A program made the translations under genes and the position numbers. From contig JACJYO010000003.1 in NCBI GenBank assembly GCA_020636075.1, positions 434,001-498,000 of the forward strand: a stretch of 64,000 bases of DNA, written 5' to 3'. This document shows positions 37,696 through 46,188 of the stretch, in pieces. Position 1 is the stretch's first letter; every line of letters begins with the position of its first letter. The DNA comes from Lewinellaceae bacterium. Its GTDB lineage: Bacteria > Bacteroidota > Bacteroidia > Chitinophagales > Saprospiraceae. The notes under the pieces are model-generated. The model worked only from the letters and a program-made list of their open reading frames with translations, searched no databases and was not told where the DNA came from.

Positions 37696-39387
37696 ATGAA
37701 ATTAAAATTTAATTGTCTCCTTTTTTGCTTGTTCCTCGTAGGAAACCTCGCTGCCCAGTCGCGCAGTTTTGGCACGCTGCCAATGGCTAAAAAAAGCAAT
37801 GCCGCTATTGTAGGCGCCCCGATTACCGGAACTCCGGAATATGAAAAAGCGCTGGCCATTTACAATCGTCTGGTGGCTGCCCGCGGTGACTACCGCTTTC
37901 CGGTACCCGACTTCAAACTGACGGATGATGTGGCGCAGGTTGCCAGCATGGACTACGGCAAGCTGGAGATTGTTTTGGAAAAAAAGGCCTACGAGGTGTG
38001 TGCAAGTTTCGGCGATAATGCCGATGCCGCCATTGCATTTCTGCTGGGCCATGAGCTAACCCATTATTACGAAAAACATGCCTGGCGCTCGGGTTTTGTC
38101 AGTGAATTCAAGGGCCTGGATATCGGCAAAAAACTCGATCTTGAAAAGGATACCATGCTGATTGATGACATCGCACATGAAACCGAAGCGGATTACTTAG
38201 GCGGTTTTCTGGCGTACTCTGCGGGCTATGGTTTGTTCGACAAAGGCGGCGAGGTGATCAAAAAACTCTACGTGGCCTACGATATGGTCAAAGAAGACCC
38301 GTTGACTGGTTATCCATCCCTGGCAGACCGGCAGGCATTGAGCGCCCGCACAGCGCAAAACCTGGAAAGCCTGATCCAGGTATTTGATATGGCCAATCTG
38401 CTCACCGTTATCGGTAATTATTCGGATGCCTACGAATATTACCGCTATGTGCTGATGCAATACCAAAGCCGGGAGATTTACAACAACCTGGGGGTAACTG
38501 CCATCCTCGACGCTATGCAATATTTCAAGGAAAGCGAACTGAAATACCGCTACCCGGTGGAACTCGACCTGACATCGAGTGCTTCCAAAGGCTCGTCAGG
38601 CGCAGGGTCGGTACGCAACAACCTGCTCCGGCAGGCGATCCTGCACTTCGATGCCGCGATCAGCCTGGACCCCGATTACGCCCCGGCTTACCTCAACAAA
38701 GCCTGTGCTTACGCCTTGCTGGACGATACCGAGCGTGCCCGCTGGTATGCTGAAAAAGAAGCGCGGGCAGCGATTGAAAGAAGCAAGCAAGACTCCAAGA
38801 GAGGCCAGCAATACCCTAAAACGGCGACGGATGTAGATGTTCTGCTCGGTATCCTGGAAGCCAGAGCGGGTAATACCGAAGCGGCGAAAAAAATATTGAA
38901 GGCCGCAGCCGAAAAAGGGAGTGATGTGGCGTCTACCAACTTGAAAATCATAAACGGGGAGCCTTTGGGAGAAGAAAAAACCACAACGTCTAGTCTTGGG
39001 GGTAGCTTGCGCGCAAAAATTGAAAGTATCGATGGAAAGACCATCGATGATATTGCAAACGAACTCCCTTATGATCCGGAAAAGGATGTGGAGATCAGCC
39101 CAAGGATCAAGTTTCATCAAAAAGCGAAAATGGACCCTAATTCCAAAGTGTTTATTCACCATAAAGGGAATAAATTCACCACATTTCACCTGACCGGCCC
39201 GGGGTACAGCGGCGAATCTGCCCGGGGAGTCAAGGTGGGCGCAGATACGACAACAGTCCGTCTGGCCTACGGTACGCCTAAGACGATTGAAACACCGCTT
39301 GGCCAGATATGGATATACAAGAGCATAATCCTCATTTTTAACAGAAGCTGTAAAGTGGAGCGCTGGATTACTTACAAGGAAGATTGA
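37696..39387 (+). CDS. Exported M48-like metallopeptidase with TPR region
   Basis: 563 residues. Signal peptide (MKLKFNCLLFCLFLVGNLAAQ), a peptidase domain (about 50-200) with the zinc motif HELTHYYEKH (HExxH) and the third-ligand segment HETEADYLGGF (ExxAD type) of M48 peptidases. TPR-like repeats (about 230-430: YSDAYEYYRYVLMQYQ, ILHFDAAISLDPDYAPAYLNKA) and a C-terminal domain (about 440-563) that I do not recognise follow. Similar in outline to periplasmic BepA-type peptidases that tend outer-membrane proteins, but without detailed match. Its neighbours are the coiled-coil barrel protein and the caspase-WD40 protein. Confidence 0.82.
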   Translation: MKLKFNCLLFCLFLVGNLAAQSRSFGTLPMAKKSNAAIVGAPITGTPEYEKALAIYNRLVAARGDYRFPVPDFKLTDDVAQVASMDYGKLEIVLEKKAYEVCASFGDNADAAIAFLLGHELTHYYEKHAWRSGFVSEFKGLDIGKKLDLEKDTMLIDDIAHETEADYLGGFLAYSAGYGLFDKGGEVIKKLYVAYDMVKEDPLTGYPSLADRQALSARTAQNLESLIQVFDMANLLTVIGNYSDAYEYYRYVLMQYQSREIYNNLGVTAILDAMQYFKESELKYRYPVELDLTSSASKGSSGAGSVRNNLLRQAILHFDAAISLDPDYAPAYLNKACAYALLDDTERARWYAEKEARAAIERSKQDSKRGQQYPKTATDVDVLLGILEARAGNTEAAKKILKAAAEKGSDVASTNLKIINGEPLGEEKTTTSSLGGSLRAKIESIDGKTIDDIANELPYDPEKDVEISPRIKFHQKAKMDPNSKVFIHHKGNKFTTFHLTGPGYSGESARGVKVGADTTTVRLAYGTPKTIETPLGQIWIYKSIILIFNRSCKVERWITYKED

Positions 39388-39416
39388 TTTACTAAGTATA
39401 GGGATGCCCTCAAAAA

Positions 39417-39457
39417 CAAGCGCCGACCCGGAAACCCGGGCCGGCGCTTGGCATTTT
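39417..39457. terminator. Bidirectional terminator
   Basis: Stem CAAGCGCCG (39417-39425) with CGGCGCTTG (39442-39450), extended by CCCGG/CCGGG. A T-run lies right after it on each strand (39453-39457 on plus; the A-run 39412-39416 on minus). It separates the converging M48 and SusD-like genes. Confidence 0.85.
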
Positions 39458-39500
39458 TAAAAGCGTATTTGAAATCTGCTGAAAAACCAGCAGTTCAAAA

Positions 39501-40877
39501 TTAATACCCTCCGTTTTGAACCATCGACTGGTTCACGTCGATTTCGCGCTGCGGAATCGGGTGTACCGTACGGAAATCGTTGGCTTCAATTTCACAAACA
39601 CCACTGACCTCCAGGCCGGTGTCGCATTGCTGGCGCACCATTTTGGTGCCAGTCCGCCAGTAATCAAATGCAGTGTGCCCTTCGAAAGCCAGTTCGCGAT
39701 GGCGCTCTGCGAGAATGTCGCCGATACCGTTGGGCAGCGACATCATTTGGGTAGCGCCACGCTTCAGGCGAATAGCGTTCAGGTCAGACAGCACACCGGG
39801 GTCGGCAGCATTTTGGCGGAAGCGCGCTTCAGCACGAATCAGGTACATCTCTGCCAAACGGAGCAATTTCGGGCTGGCCAGACCAACCACACCATCTTGT
39901 TCGCTGAATTTGGACTGATAAAATTCATTGTTGGTGTGCTTGAAAATAAAGTTGGCACGGCTGTCGCCCGGCTCATACAGATCCATCAGGTCGGTCGTTA
40001 CGCGGATATCGCCATAACCGGCCGGGATGTAGATGTTGCCCAGGTTGTCGGAACCTCTGTTTTCAGAGGATTCGTTTTTCAGCGTGAAAATCTCCTCGCT
40101 GGAACCGGGTCCTGCAAACATCGCCACCACGTCGTCGGCCAGCGTGTAGCCAGCGCCAATTACGTTGGTAGCAGCTGTAGCGGCATTTGCCCAATCGCCT
40201 TTGTACAGGTACACACGGGCGAGCAACGCCTCGGCAGCATTCGGCGAAAAGCGGTGGATACCTTCGTCGCGCAACAGGCCTTTGGCAGCCGTCAGGTCGG
40301 CAATAACCTGGTTATACACCTCTTCAACAGTATTGCGAGCTGGCTCGCCAATACCGGATTCGAGAATGATGGGCACACCCAAATCGGTGCTTGGATTGCC
40401 ATTGGTGTATTGCTTGGCAAAAAAGCGCACCAGGTCAAAATGGACCATTGCGCGGATTGCCAGGGCTTCGCCTTTGATTTGATTTTTCTCTGCAGCATCG
40501 CCTTCCAACGGGTCGATATTATTGATCACGTTGTTCGCGCGGAGAATGGTGGAATAACCAATGTTCCAAACGTCAGTGATGTCACCGTCGGCAGTGGTCC
40601 ATTGATAGGTATAGCTGGGAATAAAACGGTTGGAGTTGGCGATAGAGAGATACACCAGGTTGGCTTCCGTTTCCGGCATTACCAGATATTCCCGGCCATA
40701 ATAGCCTACCGACTGCATGGCGTCGTAAGCACCGTTTACAGCAGTGCGCATAGAAGCCAGATCTGCAAGTGCTTCACCGGTAGACAGGGACTGGAACGGG
40801 TTGAGTTCCAATTCCTTCGAGCAGGATGCCATCAGGAAAATGAAGCATAGGAATGTAATTATCCTTGTATTTTTCAT
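39501..40877 (-). CDS. SusD/RagB-family outer-membrane lipoprotein
   Basis: 458 residues from ATG 40877 (MKNTRIITFLCFIFLMASCSKE), with lipobox LMAS-Cys; the frame is open to 40937 but that would bury the signal peptide. SusD features include LNPFQSLSTGEAL near the start, TPR-like helices, RAEARFRQ and the C-terminal HRELAFEGHTAFDYWR ... HPIPQREIDVN motif. It binds the ligand at the cell surface and hands it to the SusC channel encoded just upstream (75 bases). No hydrolase, sulfatase or regulator is next to it, so the nutrient cannot be guessed. Confidence 0.95.
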   Translation of the reverse strand: MKNTRIITFLCFIFLMASCSKELELNPFQSLSTGEALADLASMRTAVNGAYDAMQSVGYYGREYLVMPETEANLVYLSIANSNRFIPSYTYQWTTADGDITDVWNIGYSTILRANNVINNIDPLEGDAAEKNQIKGEALAIRAMVHFDLVRFFAKQYTNGNPSTDLGVPIILESGIGEPARNTVEEVYNQVIADLTAAKGLLRDEGIHRFSPNAAEALLARVYLYKGDWANAATAATNVIGAGYTLADDVVAMFAGPGSSEEIFTLKNESSENRGSDNLGNIYIPAGYGDIRVTTDLMDLYEPGDSRANFIFKHTNNEFYQSKFSEQDGVVGLASPKLLRLAEMYLIRAEARFRQNAADPGVLSDLNAIRLKRGATQMMSLPNGIGDILAERHRELAFEGHTAFDYWRTGTKMVRQQCDTGLEVSGVCEIEANDFRTVHPIPQREIDVNQSMVQNGGY

Positions 40878-40952
40878 ATTTCTGTTTTTTAAAAATTGGA
40901 TAAAAGTGAAATAGTGATACGTTTTCAATGAATACATGCACTATTTCAAAAA

Positions 40953-43952
40953 TCAGAAGGTCAGATCAATACCAAACGTGATCGACTTACCAACCGGATA
41001 ACGGAAAAATTCATTACCGTTCTCATTTGCTTCCGGGTCGAAACCGGTGTAGTCTGTTTTGGTCCAGAGGTTTTGGCCCTGGGCATAAATTGTCAGACCC
41101 TGAATTTTAGCTCTCCGCATCCAGCTGGCCGGAAGGGTATAAGCCAATTGCACATTCCGCAAGCGGATGAAAGATGCATCTTCCAGATAGCGGGTTGATG
41201 TGCTGGCAGCCGAGTTATTGCCACCGACTTTCGGCAGTGGACGATCGGATACGTCACCCGGGGCTGTCCAGTGATCGAGTGCAGCTGTCATGTGATTCCA
41301 GCCAAAGCGCAGGCCGTCGCTGTCGATAAATGAACGCGATTGGTTGTACAGCTCTTGCCCTTGAGCTGTATAGAAAAATGCCGACAACGCAATACCCTTA
41401 AAGGAGAAAGTGTTCGTCAGACCGGCGATGAAATCCGGTTCAGCATTACCTATGATAAAACGAGCTGAGGGGCTGTAGCTGCTGGAAAAGGTGCCATCTT
41501 CATTCAGCCAACGCGGCGTACCGTCGTCCGGGTTTACACCAGCATATTCGCGCAGGTAGAAAGAACGGATCGGGTAACCTTCGCGGTAGATCTGTACACC
41601 ATTCAGGATGTCTTCGCCGTTCGGCAGTTCAAGCACTTCGTTGTTGTTGAAAGAAATGTTGAAGTCGATTCCCCAGTTGAAGCCATCCGGGCGGGTCGAT
41701 TTGACAGGTACCAGATTCAACACTACTTCAATACCCGAGTTTTTCATTTTACCCAGGTTCTGTGTTGCTGTCGTGAAGCCACTGGTCGAAGAAACCGGTA
41801 CATTCAACAGCAGATCTTCAGAGCGGCGATCGTAGTATTCCACTGAACCACCAATCCGGCTGTTAATAATGGAGAAGTCGAGGCCTACGTTCAGGTTTTT
41901 CGAGCGCTCCCAGGTCAGATCCGGGTTGCCGATTTGCGATGGGCTGCTACCCGGATCGTTCAAATAGGCGGCGCCAAAACCATACAATTCCTGCGAGTCG
42001 AAGTTGCCGATATCGGCATTACCCGATGTACCATAGCTGGCGCGGATGCGCAGGTTGTTCAGGAATGCAACGTCGCGGAGGAAAGCCTCTTCGCTAACAC
42101 GCCACGATCCGCCAACCGACCAGAAGTTGGCCCAGCGGTTGTTTGCGCCAAAGCGGGAAGAGCCGTCACGACGAAGGCTGGCTGTCAACATATACCGGTC
42201 CTTAAAGGAATAGTTTGCCTGTCCCAACCAGGATACAAAGGCATACTCACTCCTGGAGCCACTGACGCCCTGCGGTTCAGCGGCAGATTGCAGGGTGCGC
42301 AGCTTTTCAGAGGCAAAACCCTGACCGGCAGCCCAATATCCTTCGTAATTGATATTCTGATACTCAAATACGGCCAATGCATCAAAGCTGTGATCCTGGC
42401 CAAAATTGGTGAAATACCGCAGTTTGGACTGGCTGGTGAGCGCCCGGTTTTGGTTCAGGGCGTTGGTCAGCTGGCCGCGATACGGATTGCCGTCATTTGT
42501 CGAAGCAGCGTCGTAATCTGATTCATTCACATTGAGAAAGTCAATGTTTGCACTTTGCGTAAAGGCCAGATTATCCATCAGCTTGTACGTAGCAGCCAAT
42601 TTGGTGATCAACCGGAAGGTGTTCACATCAACCGGGTTGAGCGGCAGCGAGTACAGGAAGTTGTCGCCGGCGAAGGCAATCCAATCATCTTCCAAACCGG
42701 TGTAGAGCGTACCCGTAGCCGGGTTGATTTTACCCTGCAACGGTGTTGTGGTAAAAGCAAGTGCCATGGGCGACTGGAAGCGGTTGCCGTCTACGGCGTT
42801 GTTCGACTCCGAGTACGATCCGTTCACGTTCAGCTCAAAGCTCAACTTATCGGAAGCGTAGTGGTCGATGTTACTGCGCAGCGACAAGCGGTTGAAGTCT
42901 GACAGGTACTGAATACCTTGTTGTTGAAAATACCCGGCAGAAGCAAAAAAGCGGGTTTTCTCATTACCGCCGCGCGCTTGCAGTTCCAGGTTGCTGGTGT
43001 GGCCTTTGTTGAAAGCCTCATCTACCCAGTCGGTAGTATTGTCCAGCATGGAAGCCGGGCGGCTGGCATCGATTTGCGCTTGCGTGCGACCGCTGTTAGC
43101 CAAAACTTCCCGCTCATAATTCCAGGCTTGTTCGGCGCTCATCAGTTCAAAATTGCCGAAGCTCGGAATCGTCATACCCGTTTGCGCTTTTACGTTGATA
43201 TCGGTTTTACCGATTTTACCGCGCTTGGTCGTGATAACGATGACACCGTTGGAGCCTCGCGAGCCGTAAAGTGCTGTTGCAGAAGCGTCTTTCAGAACCG
43301 TTACACTTTCGATGTCGTTCGGGTTCATCTGCGCCAATACATCCGGTGCATTGTAGGTGCCGCCGGAAGCCAGGGTGGAAAAGTTGCCTTGTTCCATAAT
43401 AATCCCGTCCACAACATACAGCGGACCACGGCCGGCATTGATCGAACCTGTGCCGCGGATACGTACGGGTTGGCCGGCGCCCGGTTGGCCAGAGTTGGCT
43501 GTGGTGTATACACCGGCAGCGCGACCCTGGATCAGCTGGTTCACATCCGTCATCGGGATGTTTTCCAACTGCTTGGAGCCAACAACGGCTACCGAAGAAA
43601 TCAGCTTTTTAGCCTCAATTTCGGAGTAACCGGTAACGACGATTTCTGTCAATACCTCGGGAGATTCCTGAAGAACTATGTTAATTGTTTGAAGACCGGC
43701 AATGCTTACTTCCTGGGTAAGGTATCCTGTGTAGGAAACTACCAGAACATCAGCGCCAGCTGGAACATCCAGCGTAAACCGGCCATTAACATCTGTAACT
43801 TTACCGGCGGTAGTGCCTTTAGCAAGCACGGTTGCGCCGATCATTGCCTGCCCGGCGTCATCCGTAACACTTCCGGAAATTGTCCGTTGGGCCGACATAC
43901 TGCCAATACCCAATAGCATTAGCAATGGCAATAAAAGATAAATCTTCTTCAT
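40953..43952 (-). CDS. SusC/RagA-family TonB-dependent outer-membrane transporter
   Basis: 999 residues. Signal peptide (MKKIYLLLPLLMLLGIGSMSAQ), carboxypeptidase-regulatory-like domain (TISGSVTDDAGQAMIGATV), TonB-box region (TEIVVTGYSEIEAKKL), plug (VNQLIQGRAAGV, RIRGTGSINAGRGPLYVVDG) and a beta-barrel ending in GKSITFGIDLTF. It moves large nutrients across the outer membrane using TonB energy and forms a complex with the SusD-like lipoprotein. First gene of the pair. Its upstream region (43953-44289) shows no regulator gene and only a near-consensus promoter. Confidence 0.96.
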   Translation of the reverse strand: MKKIYLLLPLLMLLGIGSMSAQRTISGSVTDDAGQAMIGATVLAKGTTAGKVTDVNGRFTLDVPAGADVLVVSYTGYLTQEVSIAGLQTINIVLQESPEVLTEIVVTGYSEIEAKKLISSVAVVGSKQLENIPMTDVNQLIQGRAAGVYTTANSGQPGAGQPVRIRGTGSINAGRGPLYVVDGIIMEQGNFSTLASGGTYNAPDVLAQMNPNDIESVTVLKDASATALYGSRGSNGVIVITTKRGKIGKTDINVKAQTGMTIPSFGNFELMSAEQAWNYEREVLANSGRTQAQIDASRPASMLDNTTDWVDEAFNKGHTSNLELQARGGNEKTRFFASAGYFQQQGIQYLSDFNRLSLRSNIDHYASDKLSFELNVNGSYSESNNAVDGNRFQSPMALAFTTTPLQGKINPATGTLYTGLEDDWIAFAGDNFLYSLPLNPVDVNTFRLITKLAATYKLMDNLAFTQSANIDFLNVNESDYDAASTNDGNPYRGQLTNALNQNRALTSQSKLRYFTNFGQDHSFDALAVFEYQNINYEGYWAAGQGFASEKLRTLQSAAEPQGVSGSRSEYAFVSWLGQANYSFKDRYMLTASLRRDGSSRFGANNRWANFWSVGGSWRVSEEAFLRDVAFLNNLRIRASYGTSGNADIGNFDSQELYGFGAAYLNDPGSSPSQIGNPDLTWERSKNLNVGLDFSIINSRIGGSVEYYDRRSEDLLLNVPVSSTSGFTTATQNLGKMKNSGIEVVLNLVPVKSTRPDGFNWGIDFNISFNNNEVLELPNGEDILNGVQIYREGYPIRSFYLREYAGVNPDDGTPRWLNEDGTFSSSYSPSARFIIGNAEPDFIAGLTNTFSFKGIALSAFFYTAQGQELYNQSRSFIDSDGLRFGWNHMTAALDHWTAPGDVSDRPLPKVGGNNSAASTSTRYLEDASFIRLRNVQLAYTLPASWMRRAKIQGLTIYAQGQNLWTKTDYTGFDPEANENGNEFFRYPVGKSITFGIDLTF

Positions 43953-44289
43953 GCGATAGTTGATTTAGTTACCAAAATTGTGTTATTAAATGTGGGCTCT
44001 TTTTACAAAAAGCACTTTCAAAGATATTTCTCGCCCACAGAATTTTTCTGAAAAATCACACGAAATTTCTATTTTGTACAAAATATAAAATTTGCATTGT
44101 TGATAAAGTCCGATTTATCAGCAATTTAGTATTCAGCCAAATTCGCAACCTGTAGCCGGATATTTTCAGCCCTGCAAAGCAGCCTGTCCCGCTTTTTTTA
44201 CCTTTGTCCCCACTTGCTCCAATGCAATGATTTGACACAGCTAAGCGGTGTTTCTGACCCCATAATCACAAAAAAAGCAACACTTCACT
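43953..44289. other. Intergenic region between SusC-like and hydroxyacyl-CoA dehydrogenase genes
   Basis: 337 bases between divergent genes. An AT-rich palindrome-like stretch (ATTTTGTACAAAAT, 44072-44085) might bind a regulator. On the plus strand TACCTTTG is present at 44199. Nothing else was recognised. Confidence 0.4.
44199..44206 (+). promoter_or_regulatory. -7 element (TACCTTTG) upstream of hydroxyacyl-CoA dehydrogenase gene
   Basis: Fits TAnnTTTG on the plus strand, 83 bases before ATG 44290. No TTG at the matching -33 distance. Confidence 0.4.
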
Positions 44290-45447
44290 ATGGAAATTAT
44301 AGGCATACTCGGCGCTGGCGCAATGGGTAGTGGCATCGCACAAGTGGCCGCTGCACACGGACACCGGGTGCTCTTGTACGACGCCCTGACGTCGGCGTTA
44401 TCCAACGCGGAACAAAAACTGGAAAAAACGCTGGATAAGCTGGTCTCAAAAGACAAAATGACAAAAACAGAGGCATCTGCACTTGCCAGCCGGATACAGT
44501 ACACCAGCCAGTTAACTGACTTTAGCAAATGTTCTGTTGTAATCGAAGCAATTGTGGAGGCGGTGGAGCCCAAACGACAGATTTTCCGAGAAATAGAAGC
44601 TATCGTTGGGCCAGACACGCTACTCGCGAGCAATACCTCCTCTTTATCGGTCACCCTGATCAGTGCCAGTGTGCAGGATCCCGAACGCGTACTGGGCATT
44701 CATTTTTTTAACCCGGCCCCATTGATGCGCTTGGTCGAAATCATTCCTGCCCTGCAAACCGCGCCGGCAACCGTGGCGCGTGCGCGCAAATTGATCGACA
44801 GCTGGGGGAAAACCACCGTGTTGGCCAAAGACACCCCGGGCTTTATCGTCAACCGTGTTGCCCGGCCATTTTACGGCGAGGCCTTGCGCATTCTGGAGGA
44901 AGGTATTGCCGATGCAGCAACTATCGACTGGGCGATGCGCGAATTAGGTGGCTTCCGAATGGGGCCTTTCGAATTGATGGATTTTATTGGAAACGACGTC
45001 AACTACGCCGTCACCGAAAGTGTTTTCCAGGCGTTTTACTGCGATCCGCGTTACAAACCTGCGTTCACCCAAAAGCGCCTCGTCGATGCCCATTTCCTCG
45101 GTCGGAAAACCGGGCGCGGCCACTATGATTACCGGGAAGGCGCTGTTCCTCCTGAGCCGGTCAAAGATGAAAAACAAGGCCGGGAAATGCTCAATCGCAT
45201 ATTGGTCATGCTGATCAATGAGGCTGCCGATGCCCTGTATTTGAATATCGCCAGTCGCGACGACCTCGACCTGGCCATGACGCAGGGCGTCAACTACCCT
45301 AAAGGATTGTTGGCCTGGGCTGATGAATTGGGCCTGCAAAATGTGGTGGACCAACTTGACCAGCTATACGCCGAGTACCACGAAGACCGGTACCGTTGCA
45401 GCCGATTGTTGCGGGTGATGGCACGAGAGCGGAAAGTGTTTTATTGA
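44290..45447 (+). CDS. 3-hydroxyacyl-CoA dehydrogenase (PaaH/FadB-type, NAD-dependent)
   Basis: 385 residues. The Rossmann domain opens with GILGAGAMGSGIAQVAA; catalytic His lies in GIHFFNPAPLMRLVEI; NAD-binding domain is followed by two 3HCDH C-terminal domains (about 185-280 and 295-385), the longer PaaH-like form. It oxidises (S)-3-hydroxyacyl-CoA to 3-ketoacyl-CoA in fatty-acid or phenylacetate breakdown. The next gene is a PaaI-type thioesterase, which hints at the phenylacetate route, but no paaABC genes are in the window. Its TGA stop falls within the GATTTAC array. Confidence 0.92.
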   Translation: MEIIGILGAGAMGSGIAQVAAAHGHRVLLYDALTSALSNAEQKLEKTLDKLVSKDKMTKTEASALASRIQYTSQLTDFSKCSVVIEAIVEAVEPKRQIFREIEAIVGPDTLLASNTSSLSVTLISASVQDPERVLGIHFFNPAPLMRLVEIIPALQTAPATVARARKLIDSWGKTTVLAKDTPGFIVNRVARPFYGEALRILEEGIADAATIDWAMRELGGFRMGPFELMDFIGNDVNYAVTESVFQAFYCDPRYKPAFTQKRLVDAHFLGRKTGRGHYDYREGAVPPEPVKDEKQGREMLNRILVMLINEAADALYLNIASRDDLDLAMTQGVNYPKGLLAWADELGLQNVVDQLDQLYAEYHEDRYRCSRLLRVMARERKVFY

Positions 45448-45487
45448 TTTACGATTTACGATTTACGATTTACGATTTACGATTTAC
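45446..45487 (+). repeat. Six tandem GATTTAC heptamers
   Basis: Six exact copies run from 45446 to 45487. The array begins in the last two bases of the preceding gene's TGA stop codon. Confidence 0.9.
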
Positions 45488-45554
45488 TTGGGTAGGTGCA
45501 GTTCGTGGTATTGTGTGTACTTTCAAGGTTAAATAGTTTACCGTCTTGAAGAAG

Positions 45555-45632
45555 TTACCACGGAGGCATGGAGGACACGGAGATTTTCTTTTGAAAAAAA
45601 GTATTTCCGTGTCCTCCATGCCTCCGTGGTAA
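45555..45632. repeat. Perfect intergenic palindrome, 26-base arms
   Basis: Arms 45555-45580 and 45607-45632 are exact reverse complements with a 26-base loop. Words CACGGAGG and CATGGAGG. Same arm length and style as 4872-4937 but a different sequence. Confidence 0.9.
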
Positions 45633-45678
45633 AAAAAACAAAACAATCACATAATCATAAATCTAATAAATTACACCT

Positions 45679-46089
45679 TTGCTTAAACCAAAAGAAATCT
45701 TCCACCGCATGTTCGACAACGACCCGTTCAGCCAGTGGATGGGGATGGAACTGGTATCGGTAGGTCCCGGCACTTGCACTTTGCGGATGACCGTGCGCAA
45801 GGAAATGCTCAACGGGTTCAATGTTGCCCACGGTGGTATTACCTTTTCGTTGGCCGACAGCGCCTTCGCCTTTGCCTGCAATTCGCATGGCCGGCACGCA
45901 GTGTCGATCCATTGTTCGATCGAACATGTAGCGCCGGTGCGCGAAGGCGACGTGCTCACGGCCACCGCCACGGAAGAAAACCTCGGCAACAGCCTGTCCA
46001 ACTACGCGATCCGCGTCGTACGGGCAGACGACAGTCCGGTGGCCTTTTTCAGAGGAGTAGCCTACCGGAAAAAGCAGGAATGGACCTGA
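45679..46089 (+). CDS. paaI: PaaI-family hotdog thioesterase
   Basis: 136 residues if TTG 45679 is the start; ATG 45709 would remove ten residues (LKPKEIFHR) that align with the helix normally preceding the MFxND segment, so I prefer TTG with reserve. Hotdog-fold motifs are GFNVAHGGITFSLADSAFAFA (HGG plus catalytic Asp), then SIHCSIEHVAPVREGD. It hydrolyses acyl-CoA thioesters; PaaI proteins clear dead-end aryl-CoA intermediates during phenylacetate breakdown. It probably works with the dehydrogenase upstream, from which repeats separate it. Confidence 0.88.
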   Translation: MLKPKEIFHRMFDNDPFSQWMGMELVSVGPGTCTLRMTVRKEMLNGFNVAHGGITFSLADSAFAFACNSHGRHAVSIHCSIEHVAPVREGDVLTATATEENLGNSLSNYAIRVVRADDSPVAFFRGVAYRKKQEWT

Positions 46090-46188
46090 AAGGCACCTGG
46101 AATACTTCCGGACCGATTATTGCTGATAGCACTACCTTTGCCAGCCCGAAAAGTGCTGCTACGCCTTTTTGAAACATACTGAGAAAAC

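Noticed and set aside
39516..40850. 444-codon open frame opposite the SusD-like gene
   Set aside because: The minus-strand SusD family match is unambiguous.
42918..43916. 332-codon open frame opposite the SusC-like gene
   Set aside because: Antisense to a firm TonB-dependent transporter; low-quality composition.
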